64,000 nt of DNA from Streptomyces sp. NBC_01264. Lineage in GTDB: Bacteria; Actinomycetota; Actinomycetes; Streptomycetales; Streptomycetaceae. Below, in pieces: positions 25,191 through 34,126 of this stretch. The stretch lies in assembly GCF_026340675.1 (NCBI RefSeq), contig NZ_JAPEOX010000001.1, positions 1,674,001 to 1,738,000 on the forward strand. Reading direction: 5' to 3'. Position 1 is the first letter of the stretch. Each line of letters begins with the position of its first letter. The notes below the pieces were generated by a model. The model saw only the letters and a list, made by a program, of their open reading frames with translations. It had not been told where the DNA came from and did not search any database. A program made the position numbers and the translations under genes.

Positions 25191-26166
25191 ACACCGGCCG
25201 GGCCCAGTCCGGGGGCTCCCTGGGCGGTATCTGGTTCCCCGGTTCCGCAGGCCGGAGGGCGGCCCGCCGGGCCGGTGGGGTGGCCGTCGCGGTGGCCGCA
25301 CGCAGCGCCGCCACGAACTCCAGGCAGGAGTCGTAACGGTCCTCCGGGGCCTTCGCCAGAGCCTTCGCCAGGACGGCGTCGGCCGCCGGCGCGATATCGG
25401 GCCGCTTCTCCGTCAGGGGAGGCGGCTTCTCGTACTGGTGCGCCCACAGCAGCGCGGGGGCGTCGTCCCGGACGAAGGGCGGCTCGCCGGCGAGGGACTC
25501 GTGGACGACACAGCCCAGGCTGTAGACATCGCACCTGCCGTCGACCGGGCGCCCCGAGATCTGTTCCGGCGCCACGTAGTCGATCGTGCCGACGAACTCG
25601 CCCGCCGTGGTGAACCCGGTGAGGGCCAGCGATCTCTTCGTCAGTCCGAAGTCCGTGAGGTAGACGTGCTCCGGGTGGTCGCTGTCGGTGCCCTCGGCGA
25701 CCAGGATGTTGGCGGGCTTGACGTCGCGGTGCACCAGATCGTGCTCGTGGGCGGCGTCGAGCGCGGATGCCACCTGGGCGGCGATGCGCAGCGCGGTCGG
25801 GACGGGCAGCGGTCCGTCCCGGTCCAGCAGGGCCCGCAGGTCCGGTCCGGCCACGTACCGCATGGCGATGTACAGGACCCCGTCGGTCTCCCCGGCCTCG
25901 AAGACGGGGACGATGTGCGGGTGGTCGATCCGCGCGGCGACCTTGGATTCGTGGGCGAAGCGGCGCCGGAACACCTCGTCCCGGACGCGCTCCGGGGCGA
26001 TCAGCTTGAGCGCGACCGTACGGTCCAGGCGCAGGTCCTTCGCCTGGTAGACGACGGCCATGCCGCCCCGGCCGATGATGCGCTCGATCCGGTAGCCGGC
26101 GATCTGCCTCCCGATCAGGCCGGAGGCCCGTCCCGTATAAAGGCCCTGGTTCGCTGCCGTGCCCAT
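25141..26166 (-). CDS. Soluble Ser/Thr protein kinase
   Basis: A 341-aa Hanks-type kinase. The glycine loop GRGGMAVVYQAKD, Lys in TVALKLI, catalytic HRDVKPANIL, DFGLTK and APEQ are all intact, so it should be active. After the kinase domain (about residues 22-285) only a short Ala/Pro-rich tail remains. There is no membrane helix or PASTA sensor, unlike PknB, so it acts in the cytoplasm. ATG 26166 has GGGAGG six bases upstream. The gene end overlaps the small LuxR gene by 50 bp on the other strand. The pair may be functionally linked, since small LuxR proteins can be kinase targets (inference). Confidence 0.94.
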   Translation of the reverse strand: MGTAANQGLYTGRASGLIGRQIAGYRIERIIGRGGMAVVYQAKDLRLDRTVALKLIAPERVRDEVFRRRFAHESKVAARIDHPHIVPVFEAGETDGVLYIAMRYVAGPDLRALLDRDGPLPVPTALRIAAQVASALDAAHEHDLVHRDVKPANILVAEGTDSDHPEHVYLTDFGLTKRSLALTGFTTAGEFVGTIDYVAPEQISGRPVDGRCDVYSLGCVVHESLAGEPPFVRDDAPALLWAHQYEKPPPLTEKRPDIAPAADAVLAKALAKAPEDRYDSCLEFVAALRAATATATPPARRAALRPAEPGNQIPPREPPDWARPVFTVPWRWPGESSRPSC

Positions 26167-26210
26167 CAGGCGCCTCCCGCGGCAAGTCTATCGAGTGATC
26201 CACACGCACG

Positions 26211-26241
26211 CCCGTGGGGCGAGCGGCGCTCGCCCCACGGG
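26211..26241 (-). terminator. Perfect 14-bp hairpin terminator
   Basis: CCCGTGGGGCGAGC and GCTCGCCCCACGGG flank GGC. It lies 17 bp past the stop of the DUF998 gene. Confidence 0.85.
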
Positions 26242-26258
26242 GTGGGCCCCTCGGCCGG

Positions 26259-26936
26259 TCAGACGGCGCGGCGGCCGCGGAGGGCGACCACGGAGATCCA
26301 GAGCATCGCCGTGACGGCTCCGACGGCCAGGGTCAGCGTGCCGGCCCGGCCGCCGCTCATCGCCCAGCCGTTGCCGATCAGGAGGGCGGTAGCGGCGACC
26401 CGGGAGGCGATCGCGCGGCTGCGGTCGCCGGCCCGGCCGAAGTGCCGTCCCAGGACGTAGCAGGCGGCGATCAGCGAGGTGAAGGTGACCGAGCCGGCGG
26501 CGAAGTGGGCGTAGCTGTGCCAGGTCAGCGTCGCGGTCTCCGCGGAGGGGGCTCCCCCGGGGAAGCCGTCGACCGGGTCCATGACGAAGGCTCCCGCGGC
26601 GATCATGCCGATGCCCGCGATCCGGACCAGCCGCGGCGCCCAGGTGCCACCCGGGGTACCGCCGAGGGCCCGGCGCAGGCCGGTCGCCCCGAGGACGAGG
26701 AGGGCTCCGGCGAGCAGGAAGTTGGTGATCTGGAGCCAGCCGAGGCCGCCGTTGCTCAGCGCGCTCAGCGGGTGGCGGGTGATGTCGAAGCCCTGGCGGG
26801 TCGCGGCCTGGGTCAGGGAGACGGCCGCCCAGAGCGGGGAGGCCACGACCGCGCAGGTGAGCAGGGCGCGGGTGGAGGAGGCGGAGGAAGAGAAAACGGT
26901 GGCGGTGGCTGTGGCGGTGGGGGCCTGGGCGCTCAT
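26259..26936 (-). CDS. DUF998 family membrane protein
   Basis: A 225-aa integral membrane protein with six helices. It shows DUF998 marks: an early FDITRHPLSALSNGGLGWLQ loop after helix 1, FVMDPVDGFP after helix 3, and a His-containing WHSYAHFAAGS segment. DUF998 members are of unknown function and are often regulated together with stress genes. ATG 26936 begins MSAQAPTATATATV. It is divergent from the YCII/ECF42 operon across a large inverted repeat, which may couple their control. Confidence 0.9.
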   Translation of the reverse strand: MSAQAPTATATATVFSSSASSTRALLTCAVVASPLWAAVSLTQAATRQGFDITRHPLSALSNGGLGWLQITNFLLAGALLVLGATGLRRALGGTPGGTWAPRLVRIAGIGMIAAGAFVMDPVDGFPGGAPSAETATLTWHSYAHFAAGSVTFTSLIAACYVLGRHFGRAGDRSRAIASRVAATALLIGNGWAMSGGRAGTLTLAVGAVTAMLWISVVALRGRRAV

Positions 26937-26990
26937 GGCGGGTGCCTCTCGGGGTCGTCGTACGCGGCTCTCGTTCGGGGTTCTCGCTGA

Positions 26991-27056
26991 TACGTCGAAC
27001 CGGAGATCTGACAGTGAATGGGCGCGTTCCCTGTCACATCGGCCGTTCGACGTGTA
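26991..27056. promoter_or_regulatory. Large imperfect palindrome in a divergent promoter region
   Basis: The 23-base arms 26992-27014 and 27031-27053 match at 19 positions around a 16-base centre. Both outer ends read ACGTCGAAC inward. The right arm ends 49 bp before the YCII start. It resembles a two-sided operator or back-to-back promoters for the YCII/ECF42 operon and the DUF998 gene. GTCGA resembles the ECF42 -35 core TGTCGA, as I recall it, so autoregulation is possible. Confidence 0.6.
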
Positions 27057-27102
27057 GGCAAGGTGCGGGCAGCAGCTCGGCACCACGAGACGAGGAGTCC
27101 CC

Positions 27103-27435
27103 ATGCGCTACCTGATGACGACGCGCCCCTCCGGCAGCGGCGACACCGCCCCCGACGAGCGGCTGTACGCCGAGATGGGCAAGTTCATCGAGGAGCTGAC
27201 CGCGGCCGGCGTCCTGCTGGCCACGGGCGGCCTGGAACCGGGCGGCATCCTGGTGGCCTCCTCCGGCGAGGAGATCACCGTGACGGACGGGCCGTTCGCC
27301 GAGGCCAAGGAGGCCGTGGCGGGTTTCGCGCTGATCGAGGTCCGGTCCAGGGAAGAGGCGATCGAGCTGGCCCGCCGCTTCCGCAGGATCGTCGGTGACG
27401 GCGAGAGCGTGGTCCAGCAGGTCTTCGGCCCCTGA
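27103..27435 (+). CDS. YCII/DGPF-family protein paired with ECF42 sigma
   Basis: A 110-aa YCII-fold protein, MRYLMTTRP at the start and TVTDGPFAEAKEAVAGF in the middle; the DGPF tetrapeptide defines this subgroup. GAGGAG precedes the ATG. The stop is three bases before the sigma factor gene. DGPF proteins are the standard genetic partners and targets of ECF42 sigma factors (established); their biochemical role is unknown, though YCII folds can be small enzymes or ligand binders. Confidence 0.95.
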   Translation: MRYLMTTRPSGSGDTAPDERLYAEMGKFIEELTAAGVLLATGGLEPGGILVASSGEEITVTDGPFAEAKEAVAGFALIEVRSREEAIELARRFRRIVGDGESVVQQVFGP

Positions 27436-27438
27436 TCC

Positions 27439-29442
27439 GTGCCGGACATCCCGCGGACGATTGACGCGGTCTGGAAGCTCGAATCGGCCAGGATCGTCGC
27501 CACGCTCACGCGCATGGTGCGCGATGTCGGCCTGGCCGAGGAACTGGCCCAGGACGCGCTCGTCGCCGCCCTCGAACAGTGGCCGGACGCCGGGGTGCCG
27601 GACAACCCCGGCGCCTGGCTGACGACCACGGCCAAGCGCCGGGCGGTCGACCACATCCGGCGCTCCCGGACGATGACCGACAAGCAGGAGCAGCTCGCCC
27701 ACGAGCTGGAGGAGCGGGAGGAACACCAGGAGCGGCAGGAGCCCGAACAGGACGACGTGCTGCGGCTGATGTTCCTCTCCTGCCACCCCGTGCTGTCGAC
27801 CGGAGCCTGTGCGGCGCTCACGCTCCGGCTGCTGGGCGGCCTGACGGCCGAGGAGATCGCACGGGCCTTCCTCGTCACGGCGGGCACCGTCACCCGGCGC
27901 ATCGCCGCGGCCAAGCGGACGCTGGCCGAGCATCACGTGCCCTTCGACCTGCCGGAGGAGTCGGAGCTGCCCGAGCGGCTGTCCTCGGTGCTGGAGGTCA
28001 TCTACCTGATCTTCAACGAGGGTTACTCGGCCACCTCGGGCGACGACCTGATGCGTCCCGGGCTCTGCCTCGAAGCGCTCCGCCTGGGCCGGCTGCTGGC
28101 CGAACTGGCCCCCCGGGAGGCCGAGGTGCACGCCCTGGTCGCGCTGATGGAGATCCAGGCCTCCCGTTCGGCGGCGCGCACCGGGCCCTCGGGCGAGCCC
28201 GTCCAGCTCCACGAGCAGAACCGGGGGCGCTGGGACCAGTTGCTCGTACGCCGCGGGTTCACCGCGATGCTGCGCGCACGGGAGGCCGGCGGCACCCCGG
28301 GCCCGTACATGCTGCAAGCGGCGATCGCCGTGTGCCACGCGCAGGCACGCACCGCCGAGGAGACCGACTGGGCGCAGATCGCGACCCTGTACGGGGCGCT
28401 GGCCCGGCTGCTGCCGACGGCGGTGGTCCAGCTCAACCGGGCGGTGGCGCTCGCCATGGCGTACGGGCCGCAGGCCGGCCTCGACCTGGTCGACTCCCTG
28501 GTCGCCGATCCCGTACTCCGTGACTACCACCTCCTGCCCAGCGTCCGCGGAGACCTACTGCTGCGCCTGGAACGGGGCCCGGAGGCACGGCTGGAGTTCC
28601 TCCGGGCGGCGGGCCTCGCCAGGAACGCCGCCGAGCGCGCCTTCCTGCGCCGGCGCGCGCAGGAGGTGCCCGCCCCCGGCGGCCCGGCCGGTCCGCCGTC
28701 GGGTCCGACCCTCGGCCGTGCCGCGGAGGGCTTCCTGGGCCGGGCGGATCTGGACGCGGCGACGGTCCGCTCGTACGGCCAGACCCTGCGGCGCCTGCGC
28801 CTGGACCTCGGCGACGCCGCTCCGCTGTCCGGCGTGACGGCCGAGGCGGTGGCGCGGGTGTGCACGGCCGCCTGGGGCTCCGCGGCGGCCAGGACCTGGA
28901 ACCGCCACCGCTCGGCCGTACGCTCCTTCGGCGCCTGGGCCGGCCTGGACGAGCTCGCGGCCGGGCTGGCGCGGCGCGCCGAGACCCGCCCCCGGGCGTC
29001 CGCCGCGGACCCCGTGCTGCTCGACGCGCTGTGGAGCGACCCCGAAGTCCCGCTGCGCGAGCGGACGTTGTGGCGGCTCCTGCACGAATCGGGGGCGGGC
29101 GCGAAGACCGTCCTGTCCCTGAACGTGGAGGACCTGGACCTGGAGGACCGCCGGGCCCGCGCGGGCCGCACCTGGGTGAGCTGGCGCTCCGGGACGGCCC
29201 GGCTCCTGCCCCTGCTGCTGGCCGGCCGGACCCGGGGCCCGGTGTTCCTCACCGACCGGCGGCCCGGACCGGCCCGGACCCCCGGGCCGGCCGACCTGTG
29301 CCCGGACACGGGCCGGCGCCGGCTGTCCTACGAGCGGGCCGAGCACCTCTTCAAGGAGGCCACCAGACCCCTGGATCCGGCGCACGAGGGCTACACCCTG
29401 CGCCGCCTCAAACCCGGCCCGAAGGCCGCGCCTTCGCCATGA
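27439..29442 (+). CDS. ECF42 sigma factor fused to degenerate tyrosine-recombinase-like domain
   Basis: A 667-aa protein; ordinary ECF42 factors are about 400-420 aa. Sigma region 2 covers residues about 10-80 (VGLAEELAQDALVAALEQWP), region 4 about 105-165 (LTAEEIARAFLVTAGTVTRRI), then the DUF6596/TPR-like C-terminal part (FNEGYSATSGDDL, HALVALMEIQASR) to about 410. After a Pro/Gly linker, residues 425-667 look like a phage-integrase core-binding plus catalytic domain: TVRSYGQTLRRLRLDL, TWNRHRSAVRSFGAWAG, TLWRLLHESGAGAKTVLSLNVEDLDL, YTLRRLKPG. The first catalytic Arg is Gly in SGAGAKT, the H-x-x-R box is YTLR, and the protein ends before a Tyr nucleophile. It should bind DNA at most. GTG start; coupled to YCII and to the SDR. 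Confidence 0.92.
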   Translation: MPDIPRTIDAVWKLESARIVATLTRMVRDVGLAEELAQDALVAALEQWPDAGVPDNPGAWLTTTAKRRAVDHIRRSRTMTDKQEQLAHELEEREEHQERQEPEQDDVLRLMFLSCHPVLSTGACAALTLRLLGGLTAEEIARAFLVTAGTVTRRIAAAKRTLAEHHVPFDLPEESELPERLSSVLEVIYLIFNEGYSATSGDDLMRPGLCLEALRLGRLLAELAPREAEVHALVALMEIQASRSAARTGPSGEPVQLHEQNRGRWDQLLVRRGFTAMLRAREAGGTPGPYMLQAAIAVCHAQARTAEETDWAQIATLYGALARLLPTAVVQLNRAVALAMAYGPQAGLDLVDSLVADPVLRDYHLLPSVRGDLLLRLERGPEARLEFLRAAGLARNAAERAFLRRRAQEVPAPGGPAGPPSGPTLGRAAEGFLGRADLDAATVRSYGQTLRRLRLDLGDAAPLSGVTAEAVARVCTAAWGSAAARTWNRHRSAVRSFGAWAGLDELAAGLARRAETRPRASAADPVLLDALWSDPEVPLRERTLWRLLHESGAGAKTVLSLNVEDLDLEDRRARAGRTWVSWRSGTARLLPLLLAGRTRGPVFLTDRRPGPARTPGPADLCPDTGRRRLSYERAEHLFKEATRPLDPAHEGYTLRRLKPGPKAAPSP

Positions 29443-30197
29443 CAAGATCCGTGGCCATGAGGATCGAAGAAGCGGATCGGCCCGTGGCCCTGGTCAGTGG
29501 ATCGACGTCGGGGATCGGGGAGGCGGTCGCGCGGCGGCTCGCGGCGGACGGGATGCGGGTCGTCGTGCACTCGCGGCACAGCGGGGAGGCCGGGGAGGCG
29601 CTGGCGGCGGAACTCGGCGGAGCGTACGTGCGGGCGGATCTGGCCGTGGAGGAGGAGGCCCGGGGGCTGGTCGAGGCCGCGCTGGACCGGTACGGGCGGC
29701 TGGACGTGCTGGTGAACAACGCGGGCATCAGCTGGCCGATCCCCCACGACGATCTGGCCGCGGCGACACCCGCGGACTGGCGGCTGCTGCTGGAGGTCAA
29801 CCTGATCGCACCCTGGGTGCTGTGCACGGCGGCCCTTCCGGCGCTGCGCCGGTCCCCGCTGGGCGGCAGCATCGTGAACGTCACCAGTCACGCCGGGGTG
29901 CGCCCCAAGGGTTCGTCGGTGCCGTACGCGGCGAGCAAGGCCGCGCTCAATCACGTGACCCGGCTGCTCGCGGCCGCGCTCGGGCCCGAGGTGCGGGTCA
30001 ACGCGGTGGCGCCGGGGCTGGTGGACACGCCGATGACCAAGGACTGGGCGCAGGCGCACGAGCTGTGGCGGGATCGTGCGCCCATGCGCCGTCCGGCCCG
30101 GCCGGCCGATGTGGCGGACCTGGTGGCGTCGTTGATCGCGAGCACCTATCTCACCGGTGAGGTCATCGTCCTCGACGGCGGACTGAATCTGACCTGA
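29439..30197 (+). CDS. SDR-family oxidoreductase
   Basis: A 252-aa classical short-chain dehydrogenase: cofactor motif SGSTSGIGEAVARRL, NNAG, catalytic Ser in NVTSHAG, YAASK with Tyr and Lys, and a PG motif after it. Ends in LDGGLNLT. The ATG at 29439 overlaps the sigma-factor stop (ATGA), so it is co-translated with the ECF42 operon; an ATG at 29457 is an alternative. VVVHSR after strand 2 suggests NADP use (Arg). Substrate unknown. It may be an effector of the ECF42/YCII system. Confidence 0.93.
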   Translation: MTRSVAMRIEEADRPVALVSGSTSGIGEAVARRLAADGMRVVVHSRHSGEAGEALAAELGGAYVRADLAVEEEARGLVEAALDRYGRLDVLVNNAGISWPIPHDDLAAATPADWRLLLEVNLIAPWVLCTAALPALRRSPLGGSIVNVTSHAGVRPKGSSVPYAASKAALNHVTRLLAAALGPEVRVNAVAPGLVDTPMTKDWAQAHELWRDRAPMRRPARPADVADLVASLIASTYLTGEVIVLDGGLNLT

Positions 30198-30219
30198 GGG
30201 CCCGGCCGGCGGTGCCCGG

Positions 30220-31038
<819 letters not shown>

Positions 31039-31049
31039 CGCGGCCTCGT

Positions 31050-31949
31050 TCACAGGAGGTTGGGCAGGAGGAGGGCGGCCTGGTCGGCGACCGCCAGGCC
31101 GAGGACGGCCAGTACGGGGAAGCCGACCAGCCAGGTGTGCGCGCGGCCCCAGCGGATCCGCGCCCAGGCCAGGGCCGCCGCGGCCAGCAGCAGCGCCTGG
31201 GCCCACAGGACCAGCGGGAACCAGGCCGAGGTCTGGCTCCCCAGGGGGGCCTCGTCCGCGGCCAGCCGCCCCGGGGTGCGGCCGCCGGACTGCTGTACGG
31301 GCGTGGTCAGTTGCGCGTCGACGTGCACCACCCCGTCGGGCATGTACGGGGTCCCGTCCGCGGTCATCAGGGTGAGCAGGGCCGCGTCCCCGGCCGGGCG
31401 GGCCGGCCGGGGGTCGCCGGCGCGGCGGACGCCCAGCACCTTGTACGTGTGCTCGCCCTGACCCGTGACGACCCGGAAGGTCTCCCCGCGCTCCAGGTCC
31501 GCGATGTGGGCGAAGGGGCCGCCGTAGCCGGCCTGCCGGCCCATGAGGATGCTGGTGCCGGGCTGGCCGGGCAGGACCGTGTCGCGCCGGTGGCCGGGCC
31601 CCGAGGCCAGTACCCCGGAGGTGGTCGCCTCGCGGACCACCTCGCGCAGCCCGATCTGCGGGATCTCCAGGAGGGCGACCGGGGTGCCGGGCTCGGTCGG
31701 CCCGAGCGGCGCGGTGGCGTTGGCGAGCCCTTCCCGCAGCTGCGCGTACCCCACCCGGCGGTCCCGCTCGTGGCGCAGGTGTCCGAGCGGGCCCACTTCC
31801 GCGACGAAGCCGAGGAGCAGGGCGCCCAGGATGGCCAGGGCCGCGCCGGTGGCCCACAGGCCGGGTGGGCCCGTACGCCCCGCCGGGGCCCCGGGGGCTC
31901 CGGCGGGGTCGGGGCGCACGTCCACCGGCGGGGTGGAGGTGGCTGTCAT
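31050..31949 (-). CDS. Sortase-fold membrane protein lacking catalytic residues
   Basis: A 299-aa protein with an N-terminal membrane helix (about residues 31-52), a sortase-like beta barrel (about 88-215) and a second hydrophobic region of about 55 residues at the C-terminus. The barrel keeps sortase landmarks: [35 protein letters not shown] and LLTLMTADG. In active enzymes these read GHR and TLxTC. Here the His is Arg138 and the Cys is Ala197, and no Arg is seen in the final strand (DGVVHVDA). It should not transpeptidate. Encoded next to an LAXTG substrate, it may bind the signal as a holdfast or chaperone, or recruit a true class E sortase (inference). Confidence 0.85.
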   Translation of the reverse strand: MTATSTPPVDVRPDPAGAPGAPAGRTGPPGLWATGAALAILGALLLGFVAEVGPLGHLRHERDRRVGYAQLREGLANATAPLGPTEPGTPVALLEIPQIGLREVVREATTSGVLASGPGHRRDTVLPGQPGTSILMGRQAGYGGPFAHIADLERGETFRVVTGQGEHTYKVLGVRRAGDPRPARPAGDAALLTLMTADGTPYMPDGVVHVDAQLTTPVQQSGGRTPGRLAADEAPLGSQTSAWFPLVLWAQALLLAAAALAWARIRWGRAHTWLVGFPVLAVLGLAVADQAALLLPNLL

Positions 31950-32011
31950 CGTGTCTTCTCCGAATGCGGAAGCGGATGCTGCGGGGATGCGTGGATGCGT
32001 GGATGCTGCGG

Positions 32012-32881
32012 TCAGTTGCCCATGAAGGTCAGCAGGCCGCGGCGGCGGGCCCACCAGACGAGCCCGCCGCCGGTGACGACGAGGACTCCGGAGAGCAGGC
32101 CGATCGTGGTGGCGTCGGCTCCGGTGTTGGCGAGGCCGCCGCCGGGGCCGCCGGATCCTCCGGCCGCTCCGCCCGTGACGTTGGTGGAGACGCCCACGCT
32201 GCTGCCGCCGCTCGTGGTCGTCCCGGTGGAGGCCGACCCGGTCGGGGAGGGGGTGTCGGTCGGGGTCGGAGTGGGGGACGCCGAGTCCGAGGGGGTCGGG
32301 GTGTCGGTCGGGGTCGGGGTGGGCGTCGCCGTCGGGGTGGGGGTCGGCGTGGGGGTCGGGGTGGGGCTGGGCGTGGGGGTGGGGGTCGGGTTCCCGGTCC
32401 CCGGTTCCGTCGTCCGGTAGTCGGTGCCGGAGGTGAACCACATGGAGCCCGCGAACTCTCCGTGGATGTCCGGCCCGAAGGGCATGCGGCACACGACCGT
32501 CAGGTCGTAGCGGCCTTCGAGGGTGGCGAAGCCGGCCTGCTTCGCGTAGTCCCGCATGGTCAGCGTCAGGGGGATTCTCAGGCCGCCCGTTTCCGTCGGC
32601 GGGTACGTGGTGATGGGCGCGTTGCCGACCAGGTTGAGGCCCTCGGCCGGGAAGCCCTTGCCCACCACCTTGACCAGGACGTACGTGGAGGGCTCCGGAC
32701 AGGCGGCCGACGTGGTCACGTCGACGTTGCTGTCGTCGTGACCGGTGGCCGGGTTGATCGTCGCCGACCCGGTCGGGGCGGCGTGGGCCGTCGTCGGCGC
32801 GGTCAGGGCCAGGCCCACGAGGGCGGCGGCCGCGGCGGCGGCACCTGCCGCGGATCGCCGGCGGGGGCGGGTGAACTGCAC
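32012..32881 (-). CDS. LAXTG-anchored surface protein (internal start in the fused frame)
   Basis: Starting at GTG 32881 gives 289 aa with its own signal peptide ([11 protein letters not shown] then an Ala/Leu core, cleavage after AHA). A domain of about 125 residues follows ([72 protein letters not shown]) that is clearly paralogous to the start of the Ig/WxL-like protein at 34127-35701. Then a Pro-Thr wall-spanning stalk, the sorting signal LANTG (about residue 250), a hydrophobic helix and an ARRRG tail. LAXTG is the motif of class E sortases (established). It is the counterpart of the small LPXTG protein of Gram-positive WxL clusters. Confidence 0.75.
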   Translation of the reverse strand: MQFTRPRRRSAAGAAAAAAALVGLALTAPTTAHAAPTGSATINPATGHDDSNVDVTTSAACPEPSTYVLVKVVGKGFPAEGLNLVGNAPITTYPPTETGGLRIPLTLTMRDYAKQAGFATLEGRYDLTVVCRMPFGPDIHGEFAGSMWFTSGTDYRTTEPGTGNPTPTPTPSPTPTPTPTPTPTATPTPTPTDTPTPSDSASPTPTPTDTPSPTGSASTGTTTSGGSSVGVSTNVTGGAAGGSGGPGGGLANTGADATTIGLLSGVLVVTGGGLVWWARRRGLLTFMGN

Positions 32882-34015
32882 GATGGACTCCTTCTTGGCG
32901 TTCTGGCGTTCGTCGGTATCGGAGGTGGCGCGCCGGCGGGCCGACGCGGCGGCCGCGGCCGCGGCACGGGCCAGGCGCCTGCGGCGCCACACCCACAGCC
33001 CGCCCCCGGTGATCACGAGGACCATCGCGAGCAGCGCCCACGGGACCGTCCACAGCGACACCGAGCGGGTCAGGGACGGGAGTTTGGGGTCCACGCCGTC
33101 GCGGGCGGCGACCGGCTGGACGGAGACCACGGCGGAGGACCGCACCACCTGGGCCACTCCGTCGGCCTTGGCGGTGATCGTCAGCGCGGTGCCGGGCAGC
33201 ACGTCGCCGAGGTCCTTGACGCCGGACGCGGTGACGGAGGTGCCGAAGAGGCCGTTGACGCGTACGGCCTGCCGGGCGCCGAGCCGCACGTTGCCGGTGT
33301 TGCGCAGGGTGTACGTGACGGTCGCCGAACCCGTGGAGAAGGGGTTCGCGGAGCCTTCGTACGTGGCGGACACCTGCTGGACCTCCAGGCGCGGGGTCAG
33401 GGTCCCGGCGGCGCGGACGTAGACGCGGGCGCCGACCCGCTGGTCGAGCTTGACCTTGTTGCCCTGGGAGTCCGTGGCTCCGGCGGCGAGCGAGGCGACG
33501 ATGCCGCCGGTGTGGTCCCCGGGGGTGACTTCGCGGGGGACGGTGACGGTGAAGGGGACGACGACGTTGCCCTTGGGCGGGACGGTCACCTTGTCCTTCT
33601 CCAGCTTGATCCAGCTGCCCGCGTCCTTCGGGGCCTGGCCGGCCGGGAGCAGGTCGAAGCCGCCGTCGAGGGTGTTGACCGCGTCGCTCGCGTAGACGGC
33701 GAGGGTGAGCGGCTGCTCGCCGTAGTTCCAGATGGCGATCTGGTCGCGGGTCGTGGCTCCGCCGGTGACCCCGTAGGAGAAGTGGGCCCGGGCGTCGGGC
33801 CCCTTCGGCCCGGTCGGCTGCACACCGAAGGTGGACTTGCGGTCCTCCGCGGGAGCGGCCGGGGCCGAGGACGCGGCCCGCGCGGGTGCGACGCCCGCCA
33901 GCAGGAGCAGCCCGGCCAGCGCGAGCAGCGTGAGCAGCAGGGAAGGGAGCGGGGCGGCCGCGGCCGACGGGCCGGGGCGGCTGCCGCGCCGGGCGGCGGG
34001 GGCGGTGGGGTTCAT
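32012..34015 (-). CDS. DUF916/WxL-interacting protein fused in frame to an LAXTG surface protein
   Basis: A 667-aa open frame that looks like two proteins. Residues 1-50 are a signal peptide. Residues about 58-330 resemble the WxL-interacting/peptidoglycan domain (DUF916 type): [63 protein letters not shown] membrane helix ([19 protein letters not shown]) and basic tail should end this protein. Instead the frame runs on through [10 protein letters not shown] into a second signal peptide and an LAXTG protein. An internal GTG at 32881 has AAGGAG six bases upstream, so the second half is probably also, or only, made separately. Either a stop codon has been lost or a polyprotein is cut at the second signal peptide. 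Confidence 0.8.
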   Translation of the reverse strand: MNPTAPAARRGSRPGPSAAAAPLPSLLLTLLALAGLLLLAGVAPARAASSAPAAPAEDRKSTFGVQPTGPKGPDARAHFSYGVTGGATTRDQIAIWNYGEQPLTLAVYASDAVNTLDGGFDLLPAGQAPKDAGSWIKLEKDKVTVPPKGNVVVPFTVTVPREVTPGDHTGGIVASLAAGATDSQGNKVKLDQRVGARVYVRAAGTLTPRLEVQQVSATYEGSANPFSTGSATVTYTLRNTGNVRLGARQAVRVNGLFGTSVTASGVKDLGDVLPGTALTITAKADGVAQVVRSSAVVSVQPVAARDGVDPKLPSLTRSVSLWTVPWALLAMVLVITGGGLWVWRRRRLARAAAAAAASARRRATSDTDERQNAKKESIVQFTRPRRRSAAGAAAAAAALVGLALTAPTTAHAAPTGSATINPATGHDDSNVDVTTSAACPEPSTYVLVKVVGKGFPAEGLNLVGNAPITTYPPTETGGLRIPLTLTMRDYAKQAGFATLEGRYDLTVVCRMPFGPDIHGEFAGSMWFTSGTDYRTTEPGTGNPTPTPTPSPTPTPTPTPTPTATPTPTPTDTPTPSDSASPTPTPTDTPSPTGSASTGTTTSGGSSVGVSTNVTGGAAGGSGGPGGGLANTGADATTIGLLSGVLVVTGGGLVWWARRRGLLTFMGN
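32240..32395. repeat. Low-complexity GGGGTC/GGCGTC hexamer tract
   Basis: Runs of GGGGTCGGGGTGGG-type hexamers on the plus strand encode the (Pro-Thr)n stalk of the LAXTG protein. Such tracts change length easily and would set how far the domain projects from the membrane. Confidence 0.8.
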
Positions 34016-34069
34016 GGCTCGGGCGTCCGATCCGGAGGAGGGTGTGCGGCGGGTCCAGGCGTCAGGGGC

Positions 34070-34110
34070 GGGTCGGAGCGGACCGCGGGGAAGCGCGGCC
34101 GCTCCGACCC
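34070..34110 (-). terminator. Hairpin between the WxL-like and DUF916-type genes
   Basis: GGGTCGGAGCGGACCGCG and CGCGGCCGCTCCGACCC pair around a six-base loop, with one mismatch. Being inside the run, it may attenuate transcription rather than end it, lowering the downstream sortase-fold and pstB genes. Confidence 0.65.
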
Positions 34111-34126
34111 GGAGCTCACGCCTGGA

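Noticed and set aside
28711..29442. Possible active integrase and attachment site
   Set aside because: The recombinase-like domain lacks Arg, His and Tyr, and I see no flanking direct repeats, tRNA or other mobile genes.
32240..32395. CRISPR-like repeats
   Set aside because: The periodicity is a 6-bp coding repeat for Pro-Thr, without spacers.
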